DNA of 64,000 bases from Herbaspirillum sp. GW103 (GTDB lineage Bacteria > Pseudomonadota > Gammaproteobacteria > Burkholderiales > Burkholderiaceae_D): contig NZ_AJVC01000006.1 of NCBI RefSeq assembly GCF_000261365.1, positions 62,001 to 126,000 of the forward strand, in the 5' to 3' direction. A program made the position numbers and the translations under genes. Positions 52,626-62,302 of the stretch are shown piece by piece. Under the pieces are notes generated by a model. It had not been told where the DNA came from. It worked only from the letters and a program-made list of their open reading frames with translations, and did not search any database. Every line of letters starts with the position of its first letter. The first letter of the stretch is position 1.

Positions 52626-53546
52626 TTACCAGCCGTACTGCGCGCACGCCTTGCGATACGCCAGTCCCGCCAGCGCCACATCTTCCAGGCCGATACCGAT
52701 GGCCTTGTAAATGACGATGTCCTCTTCCCGGCGCTGGTACGGCAGGCTGCCATCGACGGCCTGCGCCAGTTCCATCACCTGCTCCCAGTCGAACACGCCC
52801 GGCGCACACTGCACCAGGTCTCCGGCCTCCTGCTGCGCCTGCGGCTTCCATTCCACGAACAGGGCGGCGGCACGACCGATGGCGGTATCATCCAGCTCGC
52901 GCACGTTGGCCTTGGAGGCGCCGACGGCCGCCACGAAGGCGCCCGGGCGCAGCAGCTTGCCATCAAAGAGCGGCGTGGCCGAGCGGGTCACGGTCACCAG
53001 CACGTCCGCTGCCGCCGCAGCTTCGTCAATGCTCACCACGCGCGCCGACACACCGTGGTTGCGCGTGACCTCCTCGGCCAGGGCTTCCCGGCCCGACAAG
53101 CCGGCAATGAGCACTTCCTTGAAGGGCCGCACCTGCAGCAGCGCCGGAATGTGCGAGCGCGCCTGCACACCGGTACCGATCACGGCCAGGGTGGCGGCAT
53201 CCTTGCGGGCCAGCGCGTCGCAGGCCACCGCCGTGGCGGCCGCAGTGCGCAGGCCGGTCATGGCATCGCCTTCCAGCGTGCACAGCGGTGCGCCGGTCTG
53301 GCTGGAGAACAGCTGGATGACGAACTTGAACTGGCCCTTGATGGTGGTGTAGACCTTGGCCCCGGCAATCCCGGCGGAGGGGATGACCGCGCCCATCATC
53401 GACAGCATCACGCCATTGGCGGCACTGGTGCGTACGCGCCCCTGGTGCGCGCCCTCGGCGGCGTGGGCAAAGGCCTCGCGCATGGAGGCGATGGCGTCTT
53501 CGGTGGTCAGCAGTTCGCTGACCTGCTGGTTGGTAAGAAATTTCAT
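52626..53546 (-). CDS. Ornithine cyclodeaminase / mu-crystallin family protein
   Basis: The protein has 306 aa. The NAD motif is AVIGTGVQARSHIPALL. The substrate segment is GAKVYTTIKGQFKFVIQLF and DAMTGLRTAAATAVACDAL. It may be an ornithine cyclodeaminase, ketimine reductase or alanine/opine dehydrogenase; the family is broad. A second motif, EDIVIYKAIGIGLEDVALA, fits delta-1-pyrroline-2-carboxylate reductases. The ATG at 53546 is the likely start. A divergent or cognate LysR gene lies upstream. Confidence 0.9.
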   Translation of the reverse strand: MKFLTNQQVSELLTTEDAIASMREAFAHAAEGAHQGRVRTSAANGVMLSMMGAVIPSAGIAGAKVYTTIKGQFKFVIQLFSSQTGAPLCTLEGDAMTGLRTAAATAVACDALARKDAATLAVIGTGVQARSHIPALLQVRPFKEVLIAGLSGREALAEEVTRNHGVSARVVSIDEAAAAADVLVTVTRSATPLFDGKLLRPGAFVAAVGASKANVRELDDTAIGRAAALFVEWKPQAQQEAGDLVQCAPGVFDWEQVMELAQAVDGSLPYQRREEDIVIYKAIGIGLEDVALAGLAYRKACAQYGW

Positions 53547-53579
53547 TGGGGACCTTGGCTTCAAAAAATGCAGGAGTAA

Positions 53580-54518
53580 TTACGGCGTACCGTGCTCGGC
53601 CTTGAGATAGTTCCAAATCCGGTCTATGTCCGGATTGGCGCCATCGAGGCGGCGATAGACGCGGATATCCATCTCGTCGCACCACAGCCCTTGTTCCAGC
53701 GCCTCACTGTCGTTCGGGGCGATGGCCAGGGTCAGCTTGCCCTCGGCGATCTCGCGCGCGACCGCGCTGGCCGGCAGCCAGGCGATGCCATGGCCTTCGA
53801 CGGCCATGCTCTTCAAACCCTCGGCGAGATCGGTCTCGAAGCGACGGAACAGATGCACGCGGCGCGGGCTGGAATGCAGGGCCTTCTCGACGATGCGCGA
53901 GAGCGAGGAATACGGGGAATAGCTCAGGAAGGGTTGCGGATCATTGGGCGTGCCCGGCAAGACGTACTTGGGCAATCCGCCGGGCAGCGTCTTGACGTAG
54001 GGGCGCAGCGGCTCCTTGCCCAGCGAGAGCACGTCATAGCGCTCGGTATCGAGGGCGATGCCCTGCTGGCGATGGTCATAGCACAGCAGCAGGTCGCAGT
54101 TGCGCTCCACCAGGGCCATGACCGCATCGTGCACATTGCCCGCCATGACGGTGGTGGCGATGGCGCCGATGGTCTTTTCGATTTCCGACAGCAGCTTGGG
54201 GAAGACCGTCAGCAGCAGCGTATGCGGCATGGCAAAACGCACCGAGGACTGCGCACCGGCCAGCTGGCCGCGCAGTACCAGCCGCGCCTGCATGGACTGG
54301 TTGAGCATTTCCTTGGCGATCGGTACGAAGGACTCGCCGGCCGGCGTGAGCGTGCAGGGATAGGACGAGCGGTCGAACAGTTCTGCGCCCAGCCAGGTCT
54401 CCAGCGAGCGGATGCGGCGGCCAAAGGCCGGTTGCGTGACATTGCGCAGCTTGGCTGAACGGCTGAAGTTCAGCGTATCGACGACCGAGAGGAAGTCCTC
54501 CACCCATTTGATTTCCAT
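53580..54518 (-). CDS. LysR-family regulator
   Basis: The protein has 312 aa. HTH: WVEDFLSVVDTLNFSRSAKLRNVTQPAFGRRIRSLE. The rest is the effector-binding domain. The ATG at 54518 (MEIKWVED) was chosen because the longer frame is a shadow. It ends 33 bases before the cyclodeaminase-like gene on the same strand, so they are cotranscribed and it probably controls that gene. A palindrome at 54644 could be its own operator. Confidence 0.87.
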   Translation of the reverse strand: MEIKWVEDFLSVVDTLNFSRSAKLRNVTQPAFGRRIRSLETWLGAELFDRSSYPCTLTPAGESFVPIAKEMLNQSMQARLVLRGQLAGAQSSVRFAMPHTLLLTVFPKLLSEIEKTIGAIATTVMAGNVHDAVMALVERNCDLLLCYDHRQQGIALDTERYDVLSLGKEPLRPYVKTLPGGLPKYVLPGTPNDPQPFLSYSPYSSLSRIVEKALHSSPRRVHLFRRFETDLAEGLKSMAVEGHGIAWLPASAVAREIAEGKLTLAIAPNDSEALEQGLWCDEMDIRVYRRLDGANPDIDRIWNYLKAEHGTP

Positions 54519-54643
54519 CTTCCCTACCCCGTTGGCTTGCCGCGCCGGTCCGGCGGCTTGTCTATGGCGCCGGCCATGTTGTGCGTGGCGGTCGCCCTCC
54601 CTTGGAACGCCAGCCACTATACCGAAACGGCATCGACAGCGCC

Positions 54644-54662
54644 CCATGCCATTTTGGCATGG
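54644..54662. promoter_or_regulatory. Palindrome CCATGCC-N5-GGCATGG, candidate LysR operator
   Basis: The arms are exact and the centre is ATTTT. The core fits the T-N11-A form of LysR sites. It lies 126 bp upstream of the LysR start, in a 225-bp gap that otherwise holds no gene. Confidence 0.45.
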
Positions 54663-54743
54663 AGCCTGCCACGACAGGATGAAAATGAAGATGCAAAAGC
54701 AATGCTTTCCTCTGCGCAACAGCTGCCGCAGCGAGCGCCAGGG

Positions 54744-55793
54744 TCAATGCCCGCCGGTCAGGTCCAGGAAGGTATCGAGGATATGGAAGTGATCATCGAA
54801 GAAGCTCGCCTCCATCGCGGCCAGCTGGTCGATGGGCGTCCACACCGCCTGGGCTGCATCATCGGCGGCCTCCACTTCCGGCAAGTGCTCCAGCCGCAGG
54901 TCGAAATAGTAGGCGTGGGTGATGGTGCGTCCGCGCGCGCTGCGGTCAGGATGGTCGAAGATCTTGACGTCCACCAGCGCCTCTTCCAGCGTCACGTCCA
55001 GCACGGCCAGGTTGGTTTCCTCGGCCAGTTCGCGCAGGGCCGCCTGCATCAGGCGCTCGCGCTGGTCCAGGAAGCCACCGGGAATGGCCCACAGGCCGCG
55101 CCCCGGAAAGCCCTTGCGCTGCACCAGCAGTACATGGTCCGCCGCCCGGATGACCGCATCGACTGTAGTGAAGACCGGTGGATAGGGTGCCGCCGCCCAG
55201 GCCGCATGATACTTGCGCAGCTGGCGATGTTCTTCCACCAGCGCCGCGTAATGCGGCAGCAGCGACCAGGCACGCAGATAGTGGCGTACGCTGGACGGTA
55301 CCAGCGGGGCCAGCACGTCGAGGCTGACCTCCAGGTCCTCGGCCTCGAACCAGACCTTGCGGATATCGGTGGCATCGATGTCACCGGCGCGCGGCAGGGT
55401 TTCCAGCTGCCATTGCGGGAAGTGGTGCAGGTAGTAGCTGGAGGCATCCTTGAAATGACCGACCAGCAGCACCCTGGCCTGGGGATCGGTCCGGGTGGCG
55501 ACCAGGCGGCGCACCTCGGCTGACCAGCGGCGGTCGTCGTAGTAATCACGGGTGGCGACAAAGCGCAGGCGTTCACGTTGCCCGGGCGGCATGGCCCCGG
55601 CGATCATGGCGGCGCGTTCCTCCCAGGTAAAGGGATTCTTGGTGTTGCGCGCATGGAAGGCCGAGCCCAGTACCACGATGACCGTGGCAGCGCACTCCAG
55701 CGCGTGATGCAGCAGATGCAGGTGGCCGTTGTGCACGGGCTGGAAGCGACCGATCACCACGGCGGCGTCGTATTGCGGATTCAGGATGGGCAT
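54744..55793 (-). CDS. nadM: Bifunctional NMN adenylyltransferase / Nudix hydrolase
   Basis: The protein has 349 aa. The N-terminal domain has [15 protein letters not shown] with the HxGH nucleotidyltransferase site at 21-24 and, later, the ISSTxxR-like SSVRHYL region. The C-terminal Nudix domain carries [19 protein letters not shown] then LAEETNL, the complete Nudix box. It makes NAD from NMN and ATP and may hydrolyse ADP-ribose. Final gene of the pncA-pncB-nadE-nadM operon, 66 bp after nadE. Confidence 0.92.
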   Translation of the reverse strand: MPILNPQYDAAVVIGRFQPVHNGHLHLLHHALECAATVIVVLGSAFHARNTKNPFTWEERAAMIAGAMPPGQRERLRFVATRDYYDDRRWSAEVRRLVATRTDPQARVLLVGHFKDASSYYLHHFPQWQLETLPRAGDIDATDIRKVWFEAEDLEVSLDVLAPLVPSSVRHYLRAWSLLPHYAALVEEHRQLRKYHAAWAAAPYPPVFTTVDAVIRAADHVLLVQRKGFPGRGLWAIPGGFLDQRERLMQAALRELAEETNLAVLDVTLEEALVDVKIFDHPDRSARGRTITHAYYFDLRLEHLPEVEAADDAAQAVWTPIDQLAAMEASFFDDHFHILDTFLDLTGGH

Positions 55794-55859
55794 GTGCTTT
55801 CCTTGATGATGCTGACAACAGGATCAAAGGCTGCCGGTCATCGTCGCAGCCGGTGCGAG

Positions 55860-57557
55860 TCAATAGCGCACCGCGATGGGAATCTGCCGCCCGCTGCCAA
55901 AGGCCCGTGCGCGCAGGCGGATCACCGGCGGCGACTGGCGGCGCTTGTATTCGTTGCGCGCCACCATGCGACAGATGCGTTCGACCAACGCCGCCCCGGT
56001 GTCGGTTCCCCTGAGCTGTTCTACCGCGCTGGCGGCGGCCTGCGCTTGCTCGACAGGGAGGCGGCTGCCTTCGATGTGCCACTTGAGGATCTCGTCGAGC
56101 ACCTCGTAAGGCGGCAGGCTGTCGGTATCGCGCTGGTCCGGTGCCAGTTCTGCCGAGGGCGCCTTGTCGATGATGGCAGCAGGGATGAGCTCGCGACCGG
56201 CCTGCGCGTTGAGGTGGCGCGCCAGGGCATAGACCTCGGTCTTGTAGAGATCGCCGATCAGGCCCAGGCCACCGTTGGTATCGCCGTACAGGGTGCAGTA
56301 GCCTACCGAGATCTCGCTCTTGTTGCCGGTGGTCAGCAGCAGGGCGTCATAGCCGTTGGAGTATTCCATCAGGATGGCACCGCGCACGCGCGCCTGCAGG
56401 TTTTCCAGCGGCAGCCCGCGCAGGGGTGCGCCGAAGGCCCGGGCGAAGCCATCCTCGAATTCGCGCACCAGGTCGGCAATGGGGTGGCGGAACAGGGTCA
56501 CGCCCAGGGCCTGGCACAGCGCTTCGGAGTCATCGACCGAACCGGTGCTGGAGAACATCGACGGCATGGTCACCGCCACCACGTTCTGCGCACCCAGTGC
56601 CTCAACCGCCAGCGCGATGGTGAGCGCCGAATCGATGCCACCGGAAGAACCGACCACTACCTTGCCGAAGCCGCAGCGGCGCGCATAGTCGCGCAGGCCG
56701 AGCAGGATCTGGCGGCGCTGGAATTCGGGCGTGGCCAGGGTCTGGTCCTCCCGGATCGGTTCGCCCACACCGTCGCTGCGCAGGAAGCGTCCGCTCTCGA
56801 AGGCGATGACCTGGAAATCCTCGGCCAGGCGCGCCGCCTCGAAGGCCAGCCCCTGCAGCGGCGACATGGCGAAGGAGCCGCCGTCATACACCAGCTGGTC
56901 CTGCCCGCCGACCTGGTTGACGTAGAGCAGCGCCATCTGACGGCGCAGGCAGGCGGCCTGGAACAGGGCGTGGCGCTGGCTGCGCTTGCCCACGTCCGAC
57001 GGGCTGGCATTGATGGAGACCACCAGTTGCGCATCGGCCTGGGCCAGCTTTTCGAAGGGATTGACGCGGTAGCTGCGCAGGTCGTCGTTCCAGCCATCTT
57101 CACAGATCAGGAAGCCGACCCGCAGGCCCTTGATGGGCAACACACAGGCGGTCTCGGGACCGGCCTCGAAATGGCGGCCATCATCGAAGACGCCATACAC
57201 GGGCAGCAATTGCTTGTGATACTCGGCCACGATGGCACCCTCGCGCACGGCCAGCAAGGCATTGAAGAGCGGCTTGCCGGGGCCGGGATTGCGGCGCGGC
57301 GCGCCGATGACGACAGTCAGTCCCGGCAGCTGGCGTGTAGCGTCTGTCAGCTCTTGCAGCGCCAGTTCGGCCTGCGCCAGAAAGCGCGGTTCTTCCAGCA
57401 GGTCGCCGGGGTAGTAGCCGCAGATCGAGAGTTCGGGAAAGACCAGCAGGTCGGCACCGGCCTGGGCGGCCCGTTGCAGGCCATCGAGATGGAGCGCCAG
57501 GTTGCCGGTGAAGTCACCGATGGTGGGATTGCATTGAGCGATGGCGATGCGAAGCAT
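55860..57557 (-). CDS. nadE: Glutamine-dependent NAD+ synthetase
   Basis: The protein has 565 aa, the full two-domain form. The N-terminal nitrilase domain has E42 in LVFPELSICGYYPGDLLE, lysine in YHKQLLPVYGVFDD and cysteine in FLICEDGWNDD. The C-terminal synthetase has the P-loop GSSGGIDSALT near 309 and TTGNKSEISVGY. It amidates deamido-NAD using glutamine-derived ammonia. It lies 28 bp after pncB and is in the NAD salvage operon. Confidence 0.94.
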   Translation of the reverse strand: MLRIAIAQCNPTIGDFTGNLALHLDGLQRAAQAGADLLVFPELSICGYYPGDLLEEPRFLAQAELALQELTDATRQLPGLTVVIGAPRRNPGPGKPLFNALLAVREGAIVAEYHKQLLPVYGVFDDGRHFEAGPETACVLPIKGLRVGFLICEDGWNDDLRSYRVNPFEKLAQADAQLVVSINASPSDVGKRSQRHALFQAACLRRQMALLYVNQVGGQDQLVYDGGSFAMSPLQGLAFEAARLAEDFQVIAFESGRFLRSDGVGEPIREDQTLATPEFQRRQILLGLRDYARRCGFGKVVVGSSGGIDSALTIALAVEALGAQNVVAVTMPSMFSSTGSVDDSEALCQALGVTLFRHPIADLVREFEDGFARAFGAPLRGLPLENLQARVRGAILMEYSNGYDALLLTTGNKSEISVGYCTLYGDTNGGLGLIGDLYKTEVYALARHLNAQAGRELIPAAIIDKAPSAELAPDQRDTDSLPPYEVLDEILKWHIEGSRLPVEQAQAAASAVEQLRGTDTGAALVERICRMVARNEYKRRQSPPVIRLRARAFGSGRQIPIAVRY

Positions 57558-57585
57558 GATGCGTCCTTTCTGCCGCCGCAGCGGC

Positions 57586-58788
57586 TCAGGCAGGGGTGGC
57601 CGGCACGGCGATGCCGAACAGCTGGCGCAGATAGGCCAGGAAGGTTTCGTCCTTGCACAGGGTCTTGCCCGGCGAATCAGACAGCTTGGCCACGGCCTGG
57701 CCGTTGCAGGACGAGAGCTTCATGACGATGTTCAGCGGCGCGATGCCGGTGTCGTTGCTCAAGTTGGTGCCGATGCCGAAACCGGTCATGGCACGGTCGG
57801 AAAAGTGACGATACAAACGCAGCGCCTGCGGCAGGTCCAGACCATCGGAGAACACCAGGCGCTTGGTATTGGCATCCAGGCGTAGCTTGCGATAGTGCGC
57901 CAGCGCCTTCTCGCCCCATTCGAAGGGATCGCCGGAGTCGTGCCGCAGGCCGTCGAAGAGCTTGGCGAAGTACAGGTCGAAGTCGGCCAGGAAGGCATCC
58001 ATGCCGACCACGTCGGTCAGGGCCACGCCGAGGTCGCCGCGGTATTCCTGCACCCAGTCTTCCAGCGCAGCCTTCTGGAAATCGCGCAAGCGCACGCCGA
58101 AGGACTGATAGGACTGCAGGTATTCGTGGGCCATGGTGCCGATGGGCACCAGCTGATATTTTTTGGCGAGCCAGACATTGGAAGTGCCCTTGAAATACTG
58201 CGGCAGCTCGCGCGCCAGCGTGGCCACCACTTCCTCCTGCCACGCAGCGCTGTAGCGGCGGCGCACGCCGAAGTCGAAGAACTCGAAGGGATGACGGCGA
58301 GGCGGCTCGGCAGCGAAGGCCCGCAGCAGCCCGATCTTGTCCCGCAGGCGGCGGCTTGCTTCCCCGAGCGCCGCAGCCGATCCGACGCGGCGGAAATACA
58401 GCTCGTTGACGATGTAGAGCACGAAGATCTCGAAGCCCATCACATGCACCTGCGGACCGCGCGCCACGATACACAGGCGCTCGCCCTCGGTGCTGACCTC
58501 GATGAACTTGCGCTGGAAACGAAACAGGGCGAGGAAATCGATGAAGTCACTTTTCATGTAGCGCAGCTGGGCGAGGTAGTCCAGTTCATCGCTGCCAAAG
58601 CGCAGGCTGCAGAGGTGATCCAGCTCGCGCTCCACGTCCGCCTTGAGTTCGGCCAGCGGGAATTGCGGCTGATTGCGGCACACGAAGGTGTACTCGGCCT
58701 GGGCACCGGGATGGCTGTGCAGCAGCGCCTGCCACATGGTGAACTTGTAGAGATCGGTTTCCAGCAGACTGCGAACGACGGGTGCCAT
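57586..58788 (-). CDS. pncB: Nicotinate phosphoribosyltransferase
   Basis: About 400 aa. Signature segments are [16 protein letters not shown], the [11 protein letters not shown] phosphoribosyl site, [16 protein letters not shown] and the [10 protein letters not shown] loop. It joins nicotinate to PRPP in the Preiss-Handler pathway. The ATG at 58788 is supported by AAAGGAG nine bases upstream; a GTG at 58797 would overlap that site. It is the second gene of the operon, 29 bp after pncA. Confidence 0.94.
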   Translation of the reverse strand: MAPVVRSLLETDLYKFTMWQALLHSHPGAQAEYTFVCRNQPQFPLAELKADVERELDHLCSLRFGSDELDYLAQLRYMKSDFIDFLALFRFQRKFIEVSTEGERLCIVARGPQVHVMGFEIFVLYIVNELYFRRVGSAAALGEASRRLRDKIGLLRAFAAEPPRRHPFEFFDFGVRRRYSAAWQEEVVATLARELPQYFKGTSNVWLAKKYQLVPIGTMAHEYLQSYQSFGVRLRDFQKAALEDWVQEYRGDLGVALTDVVGMDAFLADFDLYFAKLFDGLRHDSGDPFEWGEKALAHYRKLRLDANTKRLVFSDGLDLPQALRLYRHFSDRAMTGFGIGTNLSNDTGIAPLNIVMKLSSCNGQAVAKLSDSPGKTLCKDETFLAYLRQLFGIAVPATPA

Positions 58789-58817
58789 GATGGGCACTCC
58801 TTTCAGACGTGAATGGA

Positions 58818-59681
58818 TCAGGCGTTGGCTTGCAGTTCCTGCAGCACCTGCTCGGAAGTGGCCAGGCGCACACCGGCCTGTGACATGGCGGCCAGGAAAT
58901 CCTGATACTGCGCCTCGAAGCCGGCCACCGGGCTCATGCAGTCGGTCACCAGCACCAGTCGGGCACGGCCGGCGGCATCGAGGTTGGCGGCGATGTGCTC
59001 GGTGGTGGCGCGCACGCAGTGGCTGCCCGCCTCGCCGGTGATGTAGACGGTATCGGCCTCGCCCAGGGTGGCGATGAAGCCACGGTTGAGCTGGGTGGCG
59101 GGATCATCGTCATCCGGCACTTCGGCCATCACGGCCGAATAGTGCTCAGTCCACGGGTTGCTGCCCTTGCCCAGCTTGGTGACCACGCCCAGCGTGCGTT
59201 CTTCCCAGCCGTTGTAGGCGGCGCGCACATCGGCGTGGACCGCCCCGCCCCAGCTGCCGATCTCGCAGTGCACCGGCCAGACCATGAGGCGATAGCGTCC
59301 GGCGGTTTCCAGCGCATCGAGATAGGCCAGTGCGCGCGGCAGCGCTCGTGGATCGCGTGGCAGGTAAATGCCGGCACGCACCTGCGCGGCCTCGATCTGG
59401 GTGAAAGGCGTGACCGCCGTGCCATCGGCTTGCTGCCAGAACGTGGGGTGAGCGATGTCCAGCCTGTGGTGTGCGTCGAGGGTGATGCTGATGGCCGAGA
59501 GGCCCTCACCGCCCTGGTCGATCAGACGCGCCACGCGTTGCAGGTCGGCATGGCTGCCTGCCACCGGCAGCGCTGGTTGCAATACCCCGCCGGTGGCCGG
59601 GTCCACCGGCAGCCAGTGCGCCGGCAGATCGCAGAAATCGTTTTGCGGATCGATCACGAGGAGATGCAGGGAGCGCTTCAT
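58818..59681 (-). CDS. pncA: Nicotinamidase-like cysteine hydrolase
   Basis: The protein has 287 aa. The isochorismatase fold shows the aspartate in [13 protein letters not shown] (D11) and the nucleophile in [17 protein letters not shown] near 225. It is longer than classical PncA, with an insert around residues 140-190, but its position in a pncB-nadE-nadM operon supports nicotinamide deamidation. Start at ATG 59681 with AAAGGTGG upstream; GTG at 59690 is possible. Confidence 0.87.
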   Translation of the reverse strand: MKRSLHLLVIDPQNDFCDLPAHWLPVDPATGGVLQPALPVAGSHADLQRVARLIDQGGEGLSAISITLDAHHRLDIAHPTFWQQADGTAVTPFTQIEAAQVRAGIYLPRDPRALPRALAYLDALETAGRYRLMVWPVHCEIGSWGGAVHADVRAAYNGWEERTLGVVTKLGKGSNPWTEHYSAVMAEVPDDDDPATQLNRGFIATLGEADTVYITGEAGSHCVRATTEHIAANLDAAGRARLVLVTDCMSPVAGFEAQYQDFLAAMSQAGVRLATSEQVLQELQANA

Positions 59682-59892
59682 GGTGTCCACCTTTCGGAGT
59701 GCGTCGGGTTACGGTGAGGCCAGTGTAGACCACTTAATTTACTTTTGCAACTAACAAAGATTTCGTGATTTTTCTTGATTTGCCCTTTAAATGGGCTTTA
59801 CAGGCCACCCATGATTCGAATTACAACAAATAGATTCACAATGACACTAAGTACCTTTAGACTTCCCCCACTTGGACAAGGCGAGGATAAAA
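59682..59892. promoter_or_regulatory. Divergent promoter region of the NAD salvage operon and nrtR
   Basis: The 211-bp gap is strikingly AT-rich for this genome. It holds GCCC-TTTAAAT-GGGC at about 59788-59802 and CTAA-N6-TTAG within ACTAAGTACCTTTAG near 59846-59860, both inverted and possible NrtR sites. I cannot decide which, if either, is the operator. Confidence 0.5.
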
Positions 59893-60555
59893 ATGGATCC
59901 GGTGATCTGCACAGTCGATGTGGCGTTGCTCACGCTCACAGCCGAGGGACTGGAGGTGGCGCTGCTCAAGCGCGAACATGCCCCCTTCAAGGGAGTGGCG
60001 GCGCTGCCCGGCGGCTATATCCATGCGCGTACCGATGTCGATGCGCGCGATGCCGCGCGCCGCGTGCTGCTGGACAAGACCGGCATCGCCGCGCCCTATC
60101 TGGAACAACTGGCCACCTTCTCCGGCGCGGCGCGTGATCCGCGTGGCTGGTCGATATCGATCGCGTATTACGCGCTGGTGCCGGCCAGCACCATCGCCCA
60201 GGCCGAGCGGGACGAGATTCGCCTGCACAGCGTGGACCGGCTGCCGCCCCTGCCCTTTGATCATGGGGACATCATCGAGATGGCGGTCTCGCGCCTGCGC
60301 AGCAAGAGCCAGTACTCGTCCCTGCCCTGCCATCTGCTGGGCGATGTCTTCAGCTTGCCGCAGTTGCAGCGGGTCTATGAAGTGCTGATGGGCGAGAGCA
60401 TCAACAAGGTGAGCTTCCGCCGCAAGATGACCGAGATGGACATGCTCGAACCGGTCGATGGCCAGTTCGAGAGCGGGGCGCATCGTCCGGCGCAGCTGTA
60501 TCGCCTGAAGCCCGCCTTCCGTGAACAGTTGCAGTTGCTGGAGCGCGGGCTTTGA
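59893..60555 (+). CDS. nrtR: NrtR-type Nudix-related transcriptional regulator
   Basis: The protein has 220 aa. A Nudix-like domain (ALPGGYIHA then ARRVLLDKTGI) has lost the catalytic glutamates of the Nudix box, as in NrtR, which binds ADP-ribose instead of cleaving it. A winged helix follows (FSLPQLQRVYEVLMGESINKVSFRRKMTEMDMLEPV). NrtR represses NAD salvage genes and is relieved by ADP-ribose. It is divergent from pncA-pncB-nadE-nadM. ATG at 59893 with GAGGA nine bases upstream. Confidence 0.9.
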   Translation: MDPVICTVDVALLTLTAEGLEVALLKREHAPFKGVAALPGGYIHARTDVDARDAARRVLLDKTGIAAPYLEQLATFSGAARDPRGWSISIAYYALVPASTIAQAERDEIRLHSVDRLPPLPFDHGDIIEMAVSRLRSKSQYSSLPCHLLGDVFSLPQLQRVYEVLMGESINKVSFRRKMTEMDMLEPVDGQFESGAHRPAQLYRLKPAFREQLQLLERGL

Positions 60556-60658
60556 TGATGGCAAGCCGCAACGTGAGCGGCCCAGGGACATCGCTGGGTG
60601 GACTGCTCATTGGTCGTATCTTCAGCAGTTCGTAGCCGCAGTCATCATTCGGGAGTTG

Positions 60659-60932
60659 CTAGAACCCATTTCATAAATAGGCGTGAGTGCGAGCGAGTCC
60701 CGTTTGGGATGAAGTGCAAGGCGCGAATTTGGGTCAAGACTGGGCGTCTTGACCCAAATTCGTAACGCAGCAATTCGCCCAAACGGGCCGCTCCCTCCGG
60801 GTTCTGTCCAGAAAGGGCGCTGGCCGCGTTGCGCTCCTTGCGTGTGGCACCACCACACGACGCGTCGCGCGCCTTGCCAGCACCCTTTCTGGACAGAACG
60901 CATCTCACGCCTATTTATGAAATGGGTTCTAG
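60659..60932 (+). mobile_element. MITE-like element, copy 2 (274 bp)
   Basis: It has the same orientation, length and termini as copy 1 at 47812-48085. It differs only at 60852 (in a loop) and 60882 (which breaks one pair of the 24-bp stem). CTAG lies at each end. It sits 103 bp after nrtR and immediately before a decayed effector locus. The two copies are 12.8 kb apart in direct orientation. Confidence 0.88.
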
Positions 60933-61007
60933 TTTCCAAAAGGAAACATTACAATGCGGGCCAGTGTTGCATCAGGGAGGGATACTTGATGAGCACAGGA
61001 TCTACGC

Positions 61008-61220
61008 ATGCCCAAAGCATCCCCGGGTCTGGAACAGCTGCTTCCGGACACTCTCTACGCCCGCACTCTGCGGCGGCTTTCCCCGTTTCACCCCGTCTCC
61101 CAAAATGAACCGCTAGTCAACCGGCTTGACGCCAGCGCGCGCTTGGTCGATCACACCTGGTTTGAACTCGACGACTTGCCCTGCCGCCCGGTCGACATGA
61201 CGCGGGATGCAGTGTCATGA
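61008..61220 (+). CDS. Small unidentified protein before the effector remnant
   Basis: 70 aa; ATG 61008 with AGGA seven bases upstream. It ends in a TGA that overlaps the next ATG by four bases (ATGA), as in coupled T6SS cargo genes. I see no domain; FELDDLPCRPVDMT could be part of a DUF4123- or PAAR-linked protein. It may be a remnant of a longer adaptor gene. Confidence 0.4.
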   Translation: MPKASPGLEQLLPDTLYARTLRRLSPFHPVSQNEPLVNRLDASARLVDHTWFELDDLPCRPVDMTRDAVS

Positions 61221-61660
61221 CGACCAAAGGCGTCATCCTCGAACAGGCTGACAGGTCGTTCACGCACATCGAACCGCACGGTGGCGGAACCAATGCAGCC
61301 ATCAAGGCAGAGACTGCGGCCGAGAAAACGTTTTGGCAGAAGTCCAGTCCTTGGGTGCACGGCGTGCTGGGCGTTGCCAGTTTCGTTCCTGGATTGTCGA
61401 TCATCACGGGTGCGATCGATGCCGCCATCTATACCGCCGAGGGCGACTACGTTGAAGCGGGGATTGCTGCGGCGAGCATGATACCGGGCGGGAAGGTGGT
61501 CACCTCCGTTGGCAAGGTCGCCAAACGCGCAGTTGGTATGGCAAGGGGTGCAGGAACGGCATCCCGGGTTGGCAAAGGTGCGCATGAGGCAGAAGAACTT
61601 GCCAAAGCAGCGAAGTCGGCAAAGGAAGCGGAGGAAGCCGCCAAAGCTGGACGAGATTGA
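61217..61660 (+). CDS. N-terminal part of a T6SS effector (truncated)
   Basis: The protein has 147 aa. The segment HGVLGVASFVPGLSIITGAIDAAIY followed by EAGIAAASMIPGGKVV is the two-helix pre-toxin region found before nuclease domains in polymorphic toxins. A lysine/alanine-rich linker follows. The reading frame then enters the immunity fragment out of frame and stops at once, so the toxin domain is missing. A deletion near 61645-61660 that removed the toxin's C-terminus and the immunity gene's N-terminus explains it. Confidence 0.6.
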   Translation: MTTKGVILEQADRSFTHIEPHGGGTNAAIKAETAAEKTFWQKSSPWVHGVLGVASFVPGLSIITGAIDAAIYTAEGDYVEAGIAAASMIPGGKVVTSVGKVAKRAVGMARGAGTASRVGKGAHEAEELAKAAKSAKEAEEAAKAGRD

Positions 61661-62087
61661 CGCATTCCACGTGATTGCAAGGTCTGCATTTGGTGGTCTT
61701 TATTTATGCGGTGAGAAGACGGGGCGTAGCGTCACGATTGATTGTGCCGTCAATATGATCTCTGCTTTAGAACATGAATTGAAGGAAAAAACCAAGGAGG
61801 ACCTGGATTTTTCGATCCGCTGTTTTTTTGCGTTCAGCGATCCAGATCGGTTTGAAATGGAAGACGAGAACGGACAGCCGCTCTTCGAACGCGCCAGATC
61901 CAAATTAGGCCCGCTTGAACCGCATGAGATCTATGGATTCGAGCCTGCTATCGTGCTAGGAGGAAAAATCCTCCTCGAAAATTTGGTCAAGGTGAATGCC
62001 AATGTGCACTTGACGATACTCCGCCAGTTCGCGGAGCCAGAATTGCCATTCGCGGGAATCGATATTGAAAAGTTGCTCGACTCTTGA
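61645..62087 (+). pseudogene. C-terminal fragment of a Tdi1-type (GAD-like/DUF1851) immunity protein
   Basis: The frame reads FHVIARSAFGGLYLCGEKTG and ends with PHEIYGFEPAIVLGGK, NLVKVNANVHLTILRQF, which is the end of the GAD-like domain and the whole DUF1851 domain of Tdi1 proteins. About 80 N-terminal residues of the usual protein are absent and there is no credible start (GTG at 61671 at best). Tdi1 blocks Tde-type DNase effectors. The base composition is AT-richer than its neighbours, which suggests transfer. It is adjacent to the truncated effector, consistent with one deletion event. Confidence 0.65.
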
Positions 62088-62239
62088 AACGTACCGTGGT
62101 GAGAGAGCAAGCCAACATTCAGCCATTCGTCAATGCCGCCGCCTCCGCATTGGGACGAATCACACTGAGCGAATGTCCAAAGCCCATCCATCGACAACAG
62201 CCCTCCCCCCGAAAACCGCCATCGGCATCAACGCCAAAA

Positions 62240-62279
62240 AACAAAGCGGCGCACCCACAACAGGTGCGCCGCTTTTTTC
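62240..62279. terminator. Bidirectional terminator
   Basis: AGCGGCGCACC (62245-62255) and GGTGCGCCGCT (62263-62273) form an 11-bp stem with the loop CACAACA. T6 follows on the plus strand, and A-rich sequence lies to the left. It ends the gene at 62303 on the minus strand and the decayed locus on the plus strand. Confidence 0.85.
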
Positions 62280-62302
62280 ATAGCGAAATTCTTGAGCCAG
62301 GC

